From Rhizobium sp. NFR07 (GTDB taxonomy: Bacteria; Pseudomonadota; Alphaproteobacteria; Rhizobiales; Rhizobiaceae): 64,000 bases of DNA. The stretch spans positions 1 to 64,000 of the forward strand of contig NZ_FOKM01000020.1 of the NCBI RefSeq assembly GCF_900111905.1, written 5' to 3'. This document shows, in pieces, positions 51,046 to 59,531 of this stretch; position 1 is the stretch's first letter, and every line of letters begins with the position of its first letter. The position numbers and the translations under genes are program-made. Below the pieces are notes generated by a model. That model was given only the letters and a program-made list of their open reading frames with translations, was not told the DNA's origin and made no database searches.

Positions 51046-53241
51046 GTGACAGATCCGGCTGCAAAGACCCCCCGCTTCTCGCTGACACGACGTCGGCTGA
51101 TCCTTGGTGGATCGTTAATTGGCGGAGCGCTTGTCGTCGGCTACGTCGCTGCCAACCCGATGCAGGTTGCCGGTGCAGTCTTGCAAGGCGGCGGCGCCGA
51201 TCCGGATCCAAGTGCGTTCGGACCTTTTATTCGCATCGCAGCTGATGGATGGGTAACAATCGTCAACAAGCAACAGGAGCTTGGCCAAGGGATCCACGCC
51301 GGGCTGGCCGCGATTGTCGCCGAAGAGCTGGATGCGGATTGGGATAAGGTTCGCGTCATCGACGCGCGCAGCAATTTTCGCGCTTACGGCGTGCAGATGA
51401 CGGCGGGCTCGAATTCCATCGCCAGCAATTGGGACCTGATGCGAAATGCGGGCGCCGCGGCGCGCTCTATGTTTGTCGGCGCGGCAGCGCGGAGATGGGA
51501 TGTCCCCGTTGCTGAGATCCATGTCCGAGACAGTGTTGTGTCTCATCCAGCCTCAAACACCGCGGCAACATTCGCCGAACTTCTTGCCGAGGCGTCCCGT
51601 GAGAAACCTCTGCAGTCCCCGGTGTTGAAACAGGTTCACGATTACAGGCTGATTGGTTCAGACAGAGTGCGTCGTAAGGACAATCTTCCAAAAAGCACAG
51701 GGGCGCAGATCTATACGCAGGACGTCCAGCGCCCGAACATGCTGGTCGCAGTGGTAGCCCACAGCCCCCGATTCGGGGGCAAGCTCGCCCAGTTCGATGC
51801 GTCGGACGCACTGAGCGTGAAGGGTGTCGTAGACGTTTTCGCGATCGAAACCGGCGTTGCAGTGTTGGCGGAAACAACCGTCGCGGCGATGCAGGGGCGT
51901 GCCGCCCTCCGCGCCGAATGGACCGACACCAACGCTGAGACGCGCTCCACGGACGATCTGGTGCAATACTTTCGAGACACTGCGGCGGGCGGCACGGACG
52001 TGGAGCCAAGCGAGTTTCAGACGATGGGGGAGGGATACGACTCGCCCTTCGATGGTGAAGTTGCCGAGTTTTCGTTCGACTTTCCGTATCTTGCACACGC
52101 CCCCATGGAAACCATGGACTGTGTCGCAGAGGTGAACGGATGGGACGTGTCGATTACATCGGGGGCACATCTGGCAACGATTGACCAGGTGCAGTCGGCT
52201 TTAACAGCGCGGACCGTACCGGGCAAGGTCGATATCGAAGTCTTACCCTCTGGTGGATCGTTCGGCCGTCGGGGTAACATGAGTTCGGACTACCTGGTCG
52301 AGTGTGTCCGTATTGCCAAACGGGTTGAAGGCCGGCCAATCAAGTTAATGTGGACGCGGGAAGATGAAATGGCATCCGGCTATTACCGCCCAATGTCGCA
52401 TCATCGTGTCTGGGTTCAGCTGGGGTCGGACGGGTTTCCGACACGGTGGCGCGTTCACATTGTCTGCCAGTCATTGCTGCCTGTCGGGCCGAATTTTACT
52501 GCGACGGAAGGCATCGCCCATTCACCTTACTTCACAACTGCGTCGACGGTTGACGGCAAGATATTCACGCCCAAGTTCCCAGTTATCGTCGGTTTCTGGC
52601 GCTCCGTTGGCCATTCCCATACCGCAATGGTGATGGAGCACGTTATCGACCAGCTTGCCCGCCGCGCTGGTCGTGATCCGGCTGACTACCGACGTGTATT
52701 TTACGAAAAGGCAGCCGATTCTCGGCGGCTTGCAGTGATGGAGGAGCTATGTCGCAAAGCGGATTGGGGTAAGCCACTTGAAGCTGGCTGGGCGCGCGGT
52801 CTGGCAATCCACGAAGCGTTCGGGACCGTTGTTGGCCAGGTTGCCGAGGTTCGGATGATGGAAGAAAGACCGGTAGTGCGACGTGTGATCTCGGTCGTTG
52901 ATTGCGGCATTCCCGTCTCGCCAGACCAGATCACGGCGCAAATGGAAGGTGGAATCGGGTTCGGGCTTTCCGCCGCTTTGTACGGGGAAGTGACTCTGCG
53001 AGAGGGGCTAGTCCAGGAAATCAACTTTCGTCACTACCCCATCTTACGTATGAACGAGATGCCAGCGGTCGAAACTCACATCATTCCTTCCGTCAACAAA
53101 CCCACGGGAATGGGTGAGCCGGGTGTGGCACCGATCGCACCAGCGGTCGCAAACGCGGTGCTAGCATTAACGGGTAGGGCAACGGAACGGCTGCCATTCT
53201 TAAATCGAGCCGCTCGAAACAGTGCCGGTTTCTCACTGTAG
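51046..53241 (+). CDS. Molybdopterin-binding catalytic subunit of the third molybdenum hydroxylase
   Basis: 731 residues from a GTG at 51046 with AGAGGAG upstream. A twin-arginine-like signal FSLTRRRLILGGSLIGGALV opens it, so it is exported folded. Catalytic regions: KQQELGQGIHAGLAAIVAEELD near residue 72, GGSFGRRGNMSSDY near 403, FWRSVGHSHTAMVMEH near 520, and the catalytic Glu in TGMGEPGVAPIAPAVANAV near 690. Same family as 15770 and nicB but diverged, so probably a different substrate. An IS66-type fragment lies directly after it. Confidence 0.9.
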   Translation: MTDPAAKTPRFSLTRRRLILGGSLIGGALVVGYVAANPMQVAGAVLQGGGADPDPSAFGPFIRIAADGWVTIVNKQQELGQGIHAGLAAIVAEELDADWDKVRVIDARSNFRAYGVQMTAGSNSIASNWDLMRNAGAAARSMFVGAAARRWDVPVAEIHVRDSVVSHPASNTAATFAELLAEASREKPLQSPVLKQVHDYRLIGSDRVRRKDNLPKSTGAQIYTQDVQRPNMLVAVVAHSPRFGGKLAQFDASDALSVKGVVDVFAIETGVAVLAETTVAAMQGRAALRAEWTDTNAETRSTDDLVQYFRDTAAGGTDVEPSEFQTMGEGYDSPFDGEVAEFSFDFPYLAHAPMETMDCVAEVNGWDVSITSGAHLATIDQVQSALTARTVPGKVDIEVLPSGGSFGRRGNMSSDYLVECVRIAKRVEGRPIKLMWTREDEMASGYYRPMSHHRVWVQLGSDGFPTRWRVHIVCQSLLPVGPNFTATEGIAHSPYFTTASTVDGKIFTPKFPVIVGFWRSVGHSHTAMVMEHVIDQLARRAGRDPADYRRVFYEKAADSRRLAVMEELCRKADWGKPLEAGWARGLAIHEAFGTVVGQVAEVRMMEERPVVRRVISVVDCGIPVSPDQITAQMEGGIGFGLSAALYGEVTLREGLVQEINFRHYPILRMNEMPAVETHIIPSVNKPTGMGEPGVAPIAPAVANAVLALTGRATERLPFLNRAARNSAGFSL

Positions 53242-53261
53242 ACAGATCCGCTCCACTCATG

Positions 53262-53357
53262 TGCAGGATACAGAGTCGCGGCGACGATCCGCGCCTTTTC
53301 GTCATCCGACCAGTTACGCGGCTTGCGTCGTTTTCGCACGGGCTTGGTTGATCGCAC
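53262..53357 (-). pseudogene. IS66-type orfA fragment
   Basis: Minus strand reads RRKPRNWSDDEKARIVAATL, the usual beginning of IS66 TnpA (helix-turn-helix region), then changes abruptly to unrelated codons at about 53262. About 30 residues only. Confidence 0.5.
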
Positions 53358-53544
53358 TGAACAGGACCCGCCCTTTACCGCATAACCTCGAATTATTGCG
53401 CCCGACTACTCGCGGTTGCGAGTACTTAAAGCTACCCTAGGTATGCTTGACAGGGTGCAGCGGCTGCTCAAGGCAATCTGTCTTTGAAGCTTTCTCCACC
53501 TGGGATGAGCAGACCGATTCGCTGAACTGAGGTAAGGATTGACG

Positions 53545-53839
53545 ATGGACCTGGTCGCGGAAAATGAAGAGCTCAAGCGCCGACTTGCACTGGCGGAGAA
53601 TGCCCTTTGCGACCAAGGGGCCTTGGAGAGAGCTGCCGGCGCCTCCGACCAAAGGTACCGGACGCTCTTTGCCCGATCGACGAAGGTTTCTGCATCATCG
53701 AGGTGATCGGTGGCGAAAGCGGCGAGCCCCCGACTACCGCTTCCTTCAGGTCAATGCCTCATTCGAACGCCAGACTGGGCTCGTCGATGCCGTCGGCAAG
53801 CGGATGCGGGAACTGGCCCCTAACCACGAAGTGCATTAA
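53545..53839 (+). pseudogene. PAS-domain sensor kinase, N-terminal fragment, frameshifted
   Basis: Begins MDLVAENEELKRRLALAEN (coiled coil), then RYRTLF of a PAS domain; after a shift the second frame carries DYRFLQVNASFERQTGL and DAVGKRMRELAPNHEVH, a normal PAS core, and stops at 53839. The kinase domains are absent; IS21 sequence follows 40 bases later. A broken gene cut by the IS. Confidence 0.7.
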
Positions 53840-53882
53840 TTCGAGCGCCATTCGTGGATTGCCCAAAAGTTCGAGTGATGTG

Positions 53883-54431
53883 TCAAGCTTTGCGCGGCAG
53901 ATTTCGTCGTAAGCTTTCTCCGCTGAGGTCGATGCGATGGGCGTTGTGGACGAGACGATCCAGGATGGCGTCGGCATAGGTGGGGTCACCGATGACAGAC
54001 GGTGATACGCGTCTCTACTTGCTCGCGGGCAAAGCGATAGGGAACGGAGTAATAATGCCGTTCGATCTCGACGTGGTAATCCAACCCGGCACGCCGGATA
54101 CGCCATTCGGCGAAGACATAGCGCTCGACAGGCAAGGGCCGCAGAGCCGGACGATCGAGTTCCTCGAACAATTGACGCCGCGTGCAATTGACCCGACGCA
54201 AGACCCTGATGTCGTTGAGGTCACGGAGCAATTCCATGATCGCCGCATTGACCTCACGTCGTCGTCCAACGGCCACGAAAGCCCTGCAGCCGTCGCCCGC
54301 CGCAGCGTCTCGCGCACCGTAGACGGCGCTGCCCCGACCCGAACCGCAATCGATTTATGGCCCAGTCCTTGCTCGGCCCGATATCTCAGTATCTCGCGGA
54401 CACGCCGCATCTCCAGTCTCTCCGCAGGCAT
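53883..54431 (-). pseudogene. IS21-family element, internally deleted istA/istB
   Basis: Minus strand: the IstA opening MPAERLEMRRVREILRYRAE and GLGHKSIAVRVGAAPSTVRETL at 54431-54270; then the IstA C-terminus (RQLFEELDRPALRPLP; LDYHVEIERHYYSVPYRF) at 54270-53990; then the IstB ending DPTYADAILDRLVHNAHRID ... SLRRNLPRKA to the stop at 53883. The catalytic middle of IstA and nearly all of IstB are deleted, so the element cannot move by itself. Confidence 0.82.
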
Positions 54432-54498
54432 CCCGTTCCTTCCCCATCACCATCGACGGAAGGAACTTCACACCGGCAGAACACCCACGCCACACCCC

Positions 54499-54597
54499 AT
54501 CCGAAGGGGGCGGCATCATCTCGGAACAAGGGGGCGACTAATTCTCGGAACTGGGGGGCGAGATCATTTCGGAATCAGGGGGCGGATTGCCTCGGAA
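54499..54597. repeat. Tandem IS21 end repeats
   Basis: Four imperfect units of 20-24 bases: CCGAAGGGGGCGGCATCAT, TCGGAACAAGGGGGCGACTA, TCGGAACTGGGGGGCGAGAT and TCGGAATCAGGGGGCGGATT, then a final TCGGAAT. Multiple repeats of this kind upstream of istA are the transposase-binding end of IS21 elements. The last unit runs into the 3' end of the gene at 54575. Confidence 0.75.
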
Positions 54598-55453
54598 TTT
54601 GCACATGAACTGCCAGTCGACTGAGCTCCTCAAGGCCGGCCTGGATATGATCACGGTCCTCTCCACGGCCGTCTCTGTACATGAAGGGCCCGCAAGTCGG
54701 CTCTGCGTAGTAAGGGCGTATGTCAAAGAAGGTCTTCAGCCATCCGGTTCTTGTTAGCAAATAAAGGCTGAAGCCGACACCACTTATGTATCCCGAATCT
54801 CCCCACCATTTCCAACGCGCTGCACCTATAAGATGCCGTCCTTTGTGTCTGACGAGAACGCAGCTCTGTCCGTTTTCGGATCGTGGGCGAGCATGCGGAC
54901 TAGAATTTATGGGCGCTGCGCGCCAGTCCCGCCGCCGCTCGTAGTGTGGTTCATAGCGTTGGAAATAGGAGGCTGGAAGCATAGGCGGAAAGAACGGTCG
55001 TTCGCGCGTCGATACGGCGGACCGCTCCCAACTTGTCCGCCATTGCGAGAGCTCGGGGAAGGCAAGGAGTTCTCTCGGATAAGGGCGGGCTTGCGTCTGG
55101 CCCGCTTCCAAGTAACCGTATGGAAGTGCTGCGCCCGGAAAGATTTCCCGGAACTCCGTGGGGAAGTCGAACGATTGCTGGAGGCTCTGGTACGTTCTTC
55201 CAGCGAACGCTCTGGCCAGTTTTTGCTGGATCCTTGCGGTTTTCAGGGGCGTGGAATTCGACTGGCTGAGCATTTCTGCCAGTTCCCTACAGCCATGCAA
55301 AAGTCGCTCGCCGTCGGCACTACTCGTTAGCGGGAGCAATATCTCCGCCAGATCTTCTGGATCTACAGCTAACGATGATGAACGCGCCGAGAGGCCGCGT
55401 TCTATTGCGAGCGCCGCCGATTTAAATGCAAATTCTGAGCGTAAAAAGTCCAT
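54575..55453 (-). CDS. Unrecognised protein, C-terminus altered by IS21 end
   Basis: 292 residues. The N-terminal half is helical and acidic (AIERGLSARSSSLAVDPEDLAEILL; GCRELAEMLS), the C-terminal half rich in aromatic residues (ARWKWWGDSGYISGVGFSLYLL). The last dozen codons (HVQIPRQSAP) are encoded by the IS21 end repeat, so the native C-terminus is lost. No family recognised and no clear membrane segment. It is on the same strand as the ABC-3C operon, 254 bases downstream of it, and may be a defence-island passenger. Confidence 0.5.
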   Translation of the reverse strand: MDFLRSEFAFKSAALAIERGLSARSSSLAVDPEDLAEILLPLTSSADGERLLHGCRELAEMLSQSNSTPLKTARIQQKLARAFAGRTYQSLQQSFDFPTEFREIFPGAALPYGYLEAGQTQARPYPRELLAFPELSQWRTSWERSAVSTRERPFFPPMLPASYFQRYEPHYERRRDWRAAPINSSPHARPRSENGQSCVLVRHKGRHLIGAARWKWWGDSGYISGVGFSLYLLTRTGWLKTFFDIRPYYAEPTCGPFMYRDGRGEDRDHIQAGLEELSRLAVHVQIPRQSAP

Positions 55454-55706
55454 GTGCGATTCCTGAACAATCGCGACTGGCAGAAGGCACCGTTGTCATG
55501 CCAGAACGCGAGTTCCGGAATTATGCGTAAGTCCGTTTCACGGATTTACCGTCCCCTTACGGGTGGTGCCGAGTTGGGCCGTGTCCCAGCTGACAAGATC
55601 AGCGAATCGGATGATACCGTCGTTCATGACAGACGACAACTGCCGTCGATTATCGCTTGGCTGTTCGTAGGTCCTAATTGTGCCCCTGATCCGAGTTGGA
55701 TGGGCG

Positions 55707-57419
55707 TTAGCCGACCTCCTGGTAATGTGTTTTCAGGAAGCGATTGCTCTTCGTAAAGGTCGCTACAACGCTGCGCTCAAGCTCTTCGTACCAAACCTCG
55801 TCTCGACAATGCTGGACGCGGTCGAGATTGAGCGTAAGAATGTATTGCTGCCCGTCATCAAATGGTGCGCGGGTGAGAATAAATTCCAGGCTCTTTTGAA
55901 GCGTGTCGTCGTCGACGTCAAAGATGTTGTCGTGCACCAGAAGGCCCGGATGGCGGGCCTTGGTGAAGTCGTTGAGTAGCAGCGCGATGTCGTAAATGAA
56001 AACTTTTTCCCGCTCGACGCTATGGCTGCCGTCATCGTCAATGCGCAGGACGATCTCTACTACCTGTTTTTTCGTGGTTGTTCGGACTTCGAAAGAAGCT
56101 CTTCGGTTTCCTTGAATGAACTGATGGATGAGAAGGATGGTTTTCTCGAAGGAGCGTATCCTATCATCTGCGATCAGGATGCTTTCCTGAAGGCGAAGTT
56201 TCTCCTTCTCGATCTGGGTTTTTTTCGCCTGTTTCTCAACCAACAGCTGATCATACCGACTGAAGAAGCCCTTCAGCTGTCCGAGCTCGTCACTCTTGGC
56301 CTGAAACGAGGCGTACGTCTGGCGGAGGTTGCGGAGCTGGCCCTCCTGGTCGAGTACCGAAACAAGCTTCGCATAACGCCGGTCGAGTTCGGCCAGCTGC
56401 TTGTTGATGTCCCTGATCTCCACCTGCAGGACTTTCGACTTCTCATCAAGCAGATGACGTTGGAACTGCTCGATCTTGGCTTTGAAAGCCAAGACTTCGT
56501 CAAGCTCGCGAACAATGCTGGTGCCAAGGCCGCTGCGCATCTGGTCGTAGAAGTCCCGCACCTCATTGGTATCGATGTTTGGCTCCACGGCGATAGGCGC
56601 CAAGCTGGCAGAGCGCCGCGCAAGGACTTCCTTCCGGCTGCGCAGTTCGGCCATTCGATCCTCGATATCGAGGATCTCGCCTTTTACGATGTCATAAGCC
56701 GGCGAGTTTTCGAGAGCATCAATACCCTCGCGTATCGCCTCCACCTCCTCATCCAGCACGTTGAGATCCGACCTGGCTTCGTCGAGGTTCTTTTGGCGGA
56801 CGAGTTGCACGCTGTCCTTGATGCGGCCCTCCTCAGTTCCGATTGCATCAAGCTCCTTCTGGATGTCCTTGATGACGCGATAAATTCCGAGATCTATTCC
56901 CAGCAACATCAGGTGCGGTGCATAATTATCCGGAATTCGGAACCTCGTATCGAAGCAGGAGACAATCGATTTGAACTCGGAGCGCTCATCGCGGATCAGC
57001 GGCCCCAAGATCTCGCGAAATCCCACTGGAGGGGTTTTGCCATCGGGGAACATGCGGCTGGTAAGGAATTGAGTAGCATCCTCGATCTTGGCAAAGTTGG
57101 TCTCCTGACCGTCCAGAACGATCCGAGGACGTTCTGAATGTTCAAGAGACCTTTTGATTGTGTAGCGTGAGCCGTTCATGCGGAAATCGACGCATATGAA
57201 GATGGACGGATCGAATGTTGCTTTAGGAATCTTGGCGACCCGGCTTTCGGATTTCCGCTTGAGCAAAGCAAAGTTTAACAACTCGATGCAAAGCGACTTG
57301 CCGACGCCGTTGTTTTTCGAACTGGTGTCATCACTCTCGCCAAGAATGACATTCACGCCGGCATCGAAGATGACGGGTTCAATTGTTGCTGGCTCTGTGT
57401 AGAGGCGGTCAATCTGCAT
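55707..57419 (-). CDS. ABC-three-component system ATPase, DUF2326 type
   Basis: 570 residues from the ATG at 57419 (a TTG three codons earlier is possible). An SMC/Rad50-like ATPase: strand VIFDAGVNVILGESDD, Walker A SKNNGVGKSLCIELLNFALL near residue 37, a long central coiled coil (residues ~190-400), and DUF2326 at the C-terminus with Walker B-like PGLLVHDNIFDVDDDTLQKS near residue 500. In ABC-3C systems this ATPase works with a middle component and an effector-bearing protein, thought to defend against phages. It overlaps the middle-component gene by 11 bases. Confidence 0.88.
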   Translation of the reverse strand: MQIDRLYTEPATIEPVIFDAGVNVILGESDDTSSKNNGVGKSLCIELLNFALLKRKSESRVAKIPKATFDPSIFICVDFRMNGSRYTIKRSLEHSERPRIVLDGQETNFAKIEDATQFLTSRMFPDGKTPPVGFREILGPLIRDERSEFKSIVSCFDTRFRIPDNYAPHLMLLGIDLGIYRVIKDIQKELDAIGTEEGRIKDSVQLVRQKNLDEARSDLNVLDEEVEAIREGIDALENSPAYDIVKGEILDIEDRMAELRSRKEVLARRSASLAPIAVEPNIDTNEVRDFYDQMRSGLGTSIVRELDEVLAFKAKIEQFQRHLLDEKSKVLQVEIRDINKQLAELDRRYAKLVSVLDQEGQLRNLRQTYASFQAKSDELGQLKGFFSRYDQLLVEKQAKKTQIEKEKLRLQESILIADDRIRSFEKTILLIHQFIQGNRRASFEVRTTTKKQVVEIVLRIDDDGSHSVEREKVFIYDIALLLNDFTKARHPGLLVHDNIFDVDDDTLQKSLEFILTRAPFDDGQQYILTLNLDRVQHCRDEVWYEELERSVVATFTKSNRFLKTHYQEVG

Positions 57420-57651
57420 CGCGAGCAATCAGGTATGGTTCTTCAAAGTCAAAGAGACCAGCGGCGTAAAGGAAGGTCAAACCGTAAAAGAACGAGTTGG
57501 ACGAGAACCAGGCTTCTCGCTTGAAGTGATCTACAACGTCGAAGATGCTGATGCGGCTTTTGCCGGACTTTTTAACAAATCTGGCGATCTGGAAGCCGAC
57601 CATGACAGGCGATTTGTCGAGGGCTTCATCCTTGAGGAATATATTAGCCAT
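57409..57651 (-). CDS. ABC-3C middle component
   Basis: 80 residues: MANIFLKDEALDKSPVMVGF ... KSRISIFDVVDHFKREAW ... FYGLTFLYAAGLFDFEEP. The size, wHTH-like pattern and position between the SMEK protein and the DUF2326 ATPase match the small middle components of ABC-3C systems (MC6-like). It overlaps both neighbours, by 8 bases upstream and 11 downstream, showing tight co-translation. It probably bridges the ATPase and the effector protein. Confidence 0.8.
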   Translation of the reverse strand: MANIFLKDEALDKSPVMVGFQIARFVKKSGKSRISIFDVVDHFKREAWFSSNSFFYGLTFLYAAGLFDFEEPYLIARDAD

Positions 57652-58602
57652 GGACTGCCCGCTTGTTGGGGAACACGTTGCAAGCGATCAGTTGGCCGAT
57701 GAGGTAATAACGCACCGCACCCTCGTCAAATGCTATGTCGCTTGTGCCCAGCCGCCGGACTACCTTCTTAACCATCAGGTCAAGCGCAGCCTTTGGGTTG
57801 CCGCCGCATTCGTTTAACAGGCGGTCGCTCCAGTTCATAAGATGGACCTGGAGCTTGCGGATTTTACATGGCCGAGGTCGCTGTGCCGATTTACCTCGGC
57901 TAACGTTCTGCCATAGATCTCGTGAAGATTGACGTACTGGCTCTCCAGAAAATCCGCATGGTCTGCAAATCGGTCATGGATTTTCTGCTCAGGGTCGGGG
58001 TCTTCGCGGTTTTCGCCAGCCGACAGATCCCCATCCGCAGTGCTCAAAACCTCAATCACGCGCATGAGCGTATGAACTTCGTTCGACTCGCGCGGCACAG
58101 CGATGTGTAATTCATCGCGGAGCAGGTCGAAACAGCGCTTCAGCTTGTCGAGGGGCAGATCTGCGATTTTCCGTAGTAGTTCTTCGACGTCCCAGACATC
58201 ATCGACAAGTGACATGGAGAAACCCGCATTACTCTCCAATGTTGATTCCCGGTATCGAAGCCTCTCGCCAATAATCAGAACGACGAGGCGGTCGTACTTT
58301 CTGTCGAGGCCGCCGTCTACGAAGCCGCGGTGCGTATGCTTGATTTTGGCAAGGTCAGGAGTAGATGTCACCTGTATCGCGATCCGCTGGTCTTCGTCAG
58401 CCAGGTCGACCGCGCTGGCGTTCTTTTCAATAATATTGATGTTCTTGAGATCGTACCCCAGCACCAGATTTAGGAAATCGCGAAAGAACGTCTCCGCATG
58501 GATGTTGATATCCTGCAGATTGAGACTGTTGAGCTGCGCGACGGACACCCGCAGATGCGTAAGATAGTGGTTGATACCACTTATGAGCATAGCGCGGTTC
58601 AT
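57644..58602 (-). pseudogene. SMEK-domain ABC-3C effector, split by a -1 frameshift at an A4 run
   Basis: The first frame (58602-57835) has 255 residues opening with the SMEK domain: INHYLTHLRVSVAQLNSLNL, ETFFRDFLNLVLGYDL, then a PD-(D/E)xK-like stretch VDLADEDQRIAIQVTS, and begins the ABC-3C C-terminal domain (FADHADFLESQYVNLHEIYG). At GTA-AAA-TCC (plus-strand T4 at 57862-57865) it leaves frame and stops soon after. Re-reading one A gives KIRKLQVHLMNWSDRLLNEC and on through GGNPKAALDLM and IGQLIACNVFPN, the normal end of this domain, to 57644. The second part also has its own ATG at 57838 overlapping the stop (ATGA), so it may be made as a separate piece. Mutation, recoding and a sequencing indel all remain possible. 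Confidence 0.8.
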
Positions 58603-58730
58603 GATGAGACTGCTTTCCTGTTTAAGTTGTCAGCCTATGCACTGATCCGATGGATGACCATCCCAAAGTATGGACGCCGTCACTGAAAAAGATGCGTGAG
58701 CCAAGAAGCAGAGTTCGAGCATAAACGCCT
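58603..58730. other. Spacer between the ABC-3C operon and the AbiE-type operon
   Basis: About 130 bases; it should contain the leftward promoter of the SMEK gene. No repeat or terminator recognised. Confidence 0.4.
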
Positions 58731-59531
58731 TCAAACCCGGGGCGGCATGATTGCCGCGTCGATGCGGCGGTGCATCAGAGACACCATTGAAAACAGGTCC
58801 TCCGCATCCTCTTTCGGCATCTGCCAGCGGATCCTTGGCGCGTGGGCTGTGGTGTTGCGAAACATGCTGAATGTCCCTTTTACAAGGCTTGAGAACCCAC
58901 GTTGCTCGCCTTTCTGGCTTTCGCTCTTGAGTTCATTTATTGCCAGCATTGGTACGTCCCCGCTAAAGGCGCGATCGACAAGCACGGCGCCGTCGTCCGT
59001 TAGTCCCGTACGTTGCCGAATCTTGTCAGCGACACTTTTTACGGCCTCGAGAACAGCGTGGAAATAATTATCCGCAAGCAGTTCTTCGCGGCAAAACCAA
59101 AGCACATCAGGGTGAACGCCGCGGCTTGTCAGATCGGACCTCAACTCTAACGCTCGGCGTGTTGCTTGCGAAAGTGTCTCGGCGGCATCGACGGCGGCGA
59201 GCTCACCTGAAGCCTTCACAGCCAGCCCAGCAAATGCCAAGGCGCGGTTAAGATTGAGCCTCATCGGTTCGAAACGTTCCGGATCTCTGGCGAAGCGTTC
59301 AGGCTTCATCGCCTTGCGTATGAAGGCGATGATGTGGGTTCGCTGCTTACGACTGTTCTGGTCAGAGGCGAAGGCGTTGTACAGCCTGTGACGCTTTGTC
59401 ATCTGTGGATCAGTATCAACTATTTTCACTGTTGCCAGCAGGTGACCGATTTCGGAGCCGGTCAGGCCGTAGTCGGTATCACCCAATGCATCAGCGATCG
59501 CCTGGAGTTGAGATTGCGTGAAGGTTTTCAT
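58731..59531 (-). CDS. TIGR02391-family protein (Ymh-like, HEPN-type C-terminal domain)
   Basis: 266 residues from the ATG at 59531, which overlaps the preceding stop (ATGA). The N-terminal part is a small domain (QSQLQAIADALGDTDYGLTGSEIGHLL). The C-terminal part has the TIGR02391 pattern: NYFHAVLEAVKSVADKIRQRTG, LVDRAFS and GFSSLVKGTFSMFRNTTAHAPRI, with an RNxxxH motif (residues RNTTAH) like the ribonuclease site of HEPN toxins. Proteins of this family recur in phage-defence loci. As last gene of the operon it could be an effector. Confidence 0.82.
   Translation of the reverse strand: MKTFTQSQLQAIADALGDTDYGLTGSEIGHLLATVKIVDTDPQMTKRHRLYNAFASDQNSRKQRTHIIAFIRKAMKPERFARDPERFEPMRLNLNRALAFAGLAVKASGELAAVDAAETLSQATRRALELRSDLTSRGVHPDVLWFCREELLADNYFHAVLEAVKSVADKIRQRTGLTDDGAVLVDRAFSGDVPMLAINELKSESQKGEQRGFSSLVKGTFSMFRNTTAHAPRIRWQMPKEDAEDLFSMVSLMHRRIDAAIMPPRV

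Noticed and set aside
54480..54600. Short G-rich repeats considered as a CRISPR-like array
   Set aside because: Units differ, have no spacers and lie at the end of an IS21 relic, where terminal repeats are expected.
56022..57137. 371-codon open frame on the plus strand
   Set aside because: Antisense to the coiled coil of the DUF2326 ATPase; Leu/Val-rich mirror sequence with no motif.
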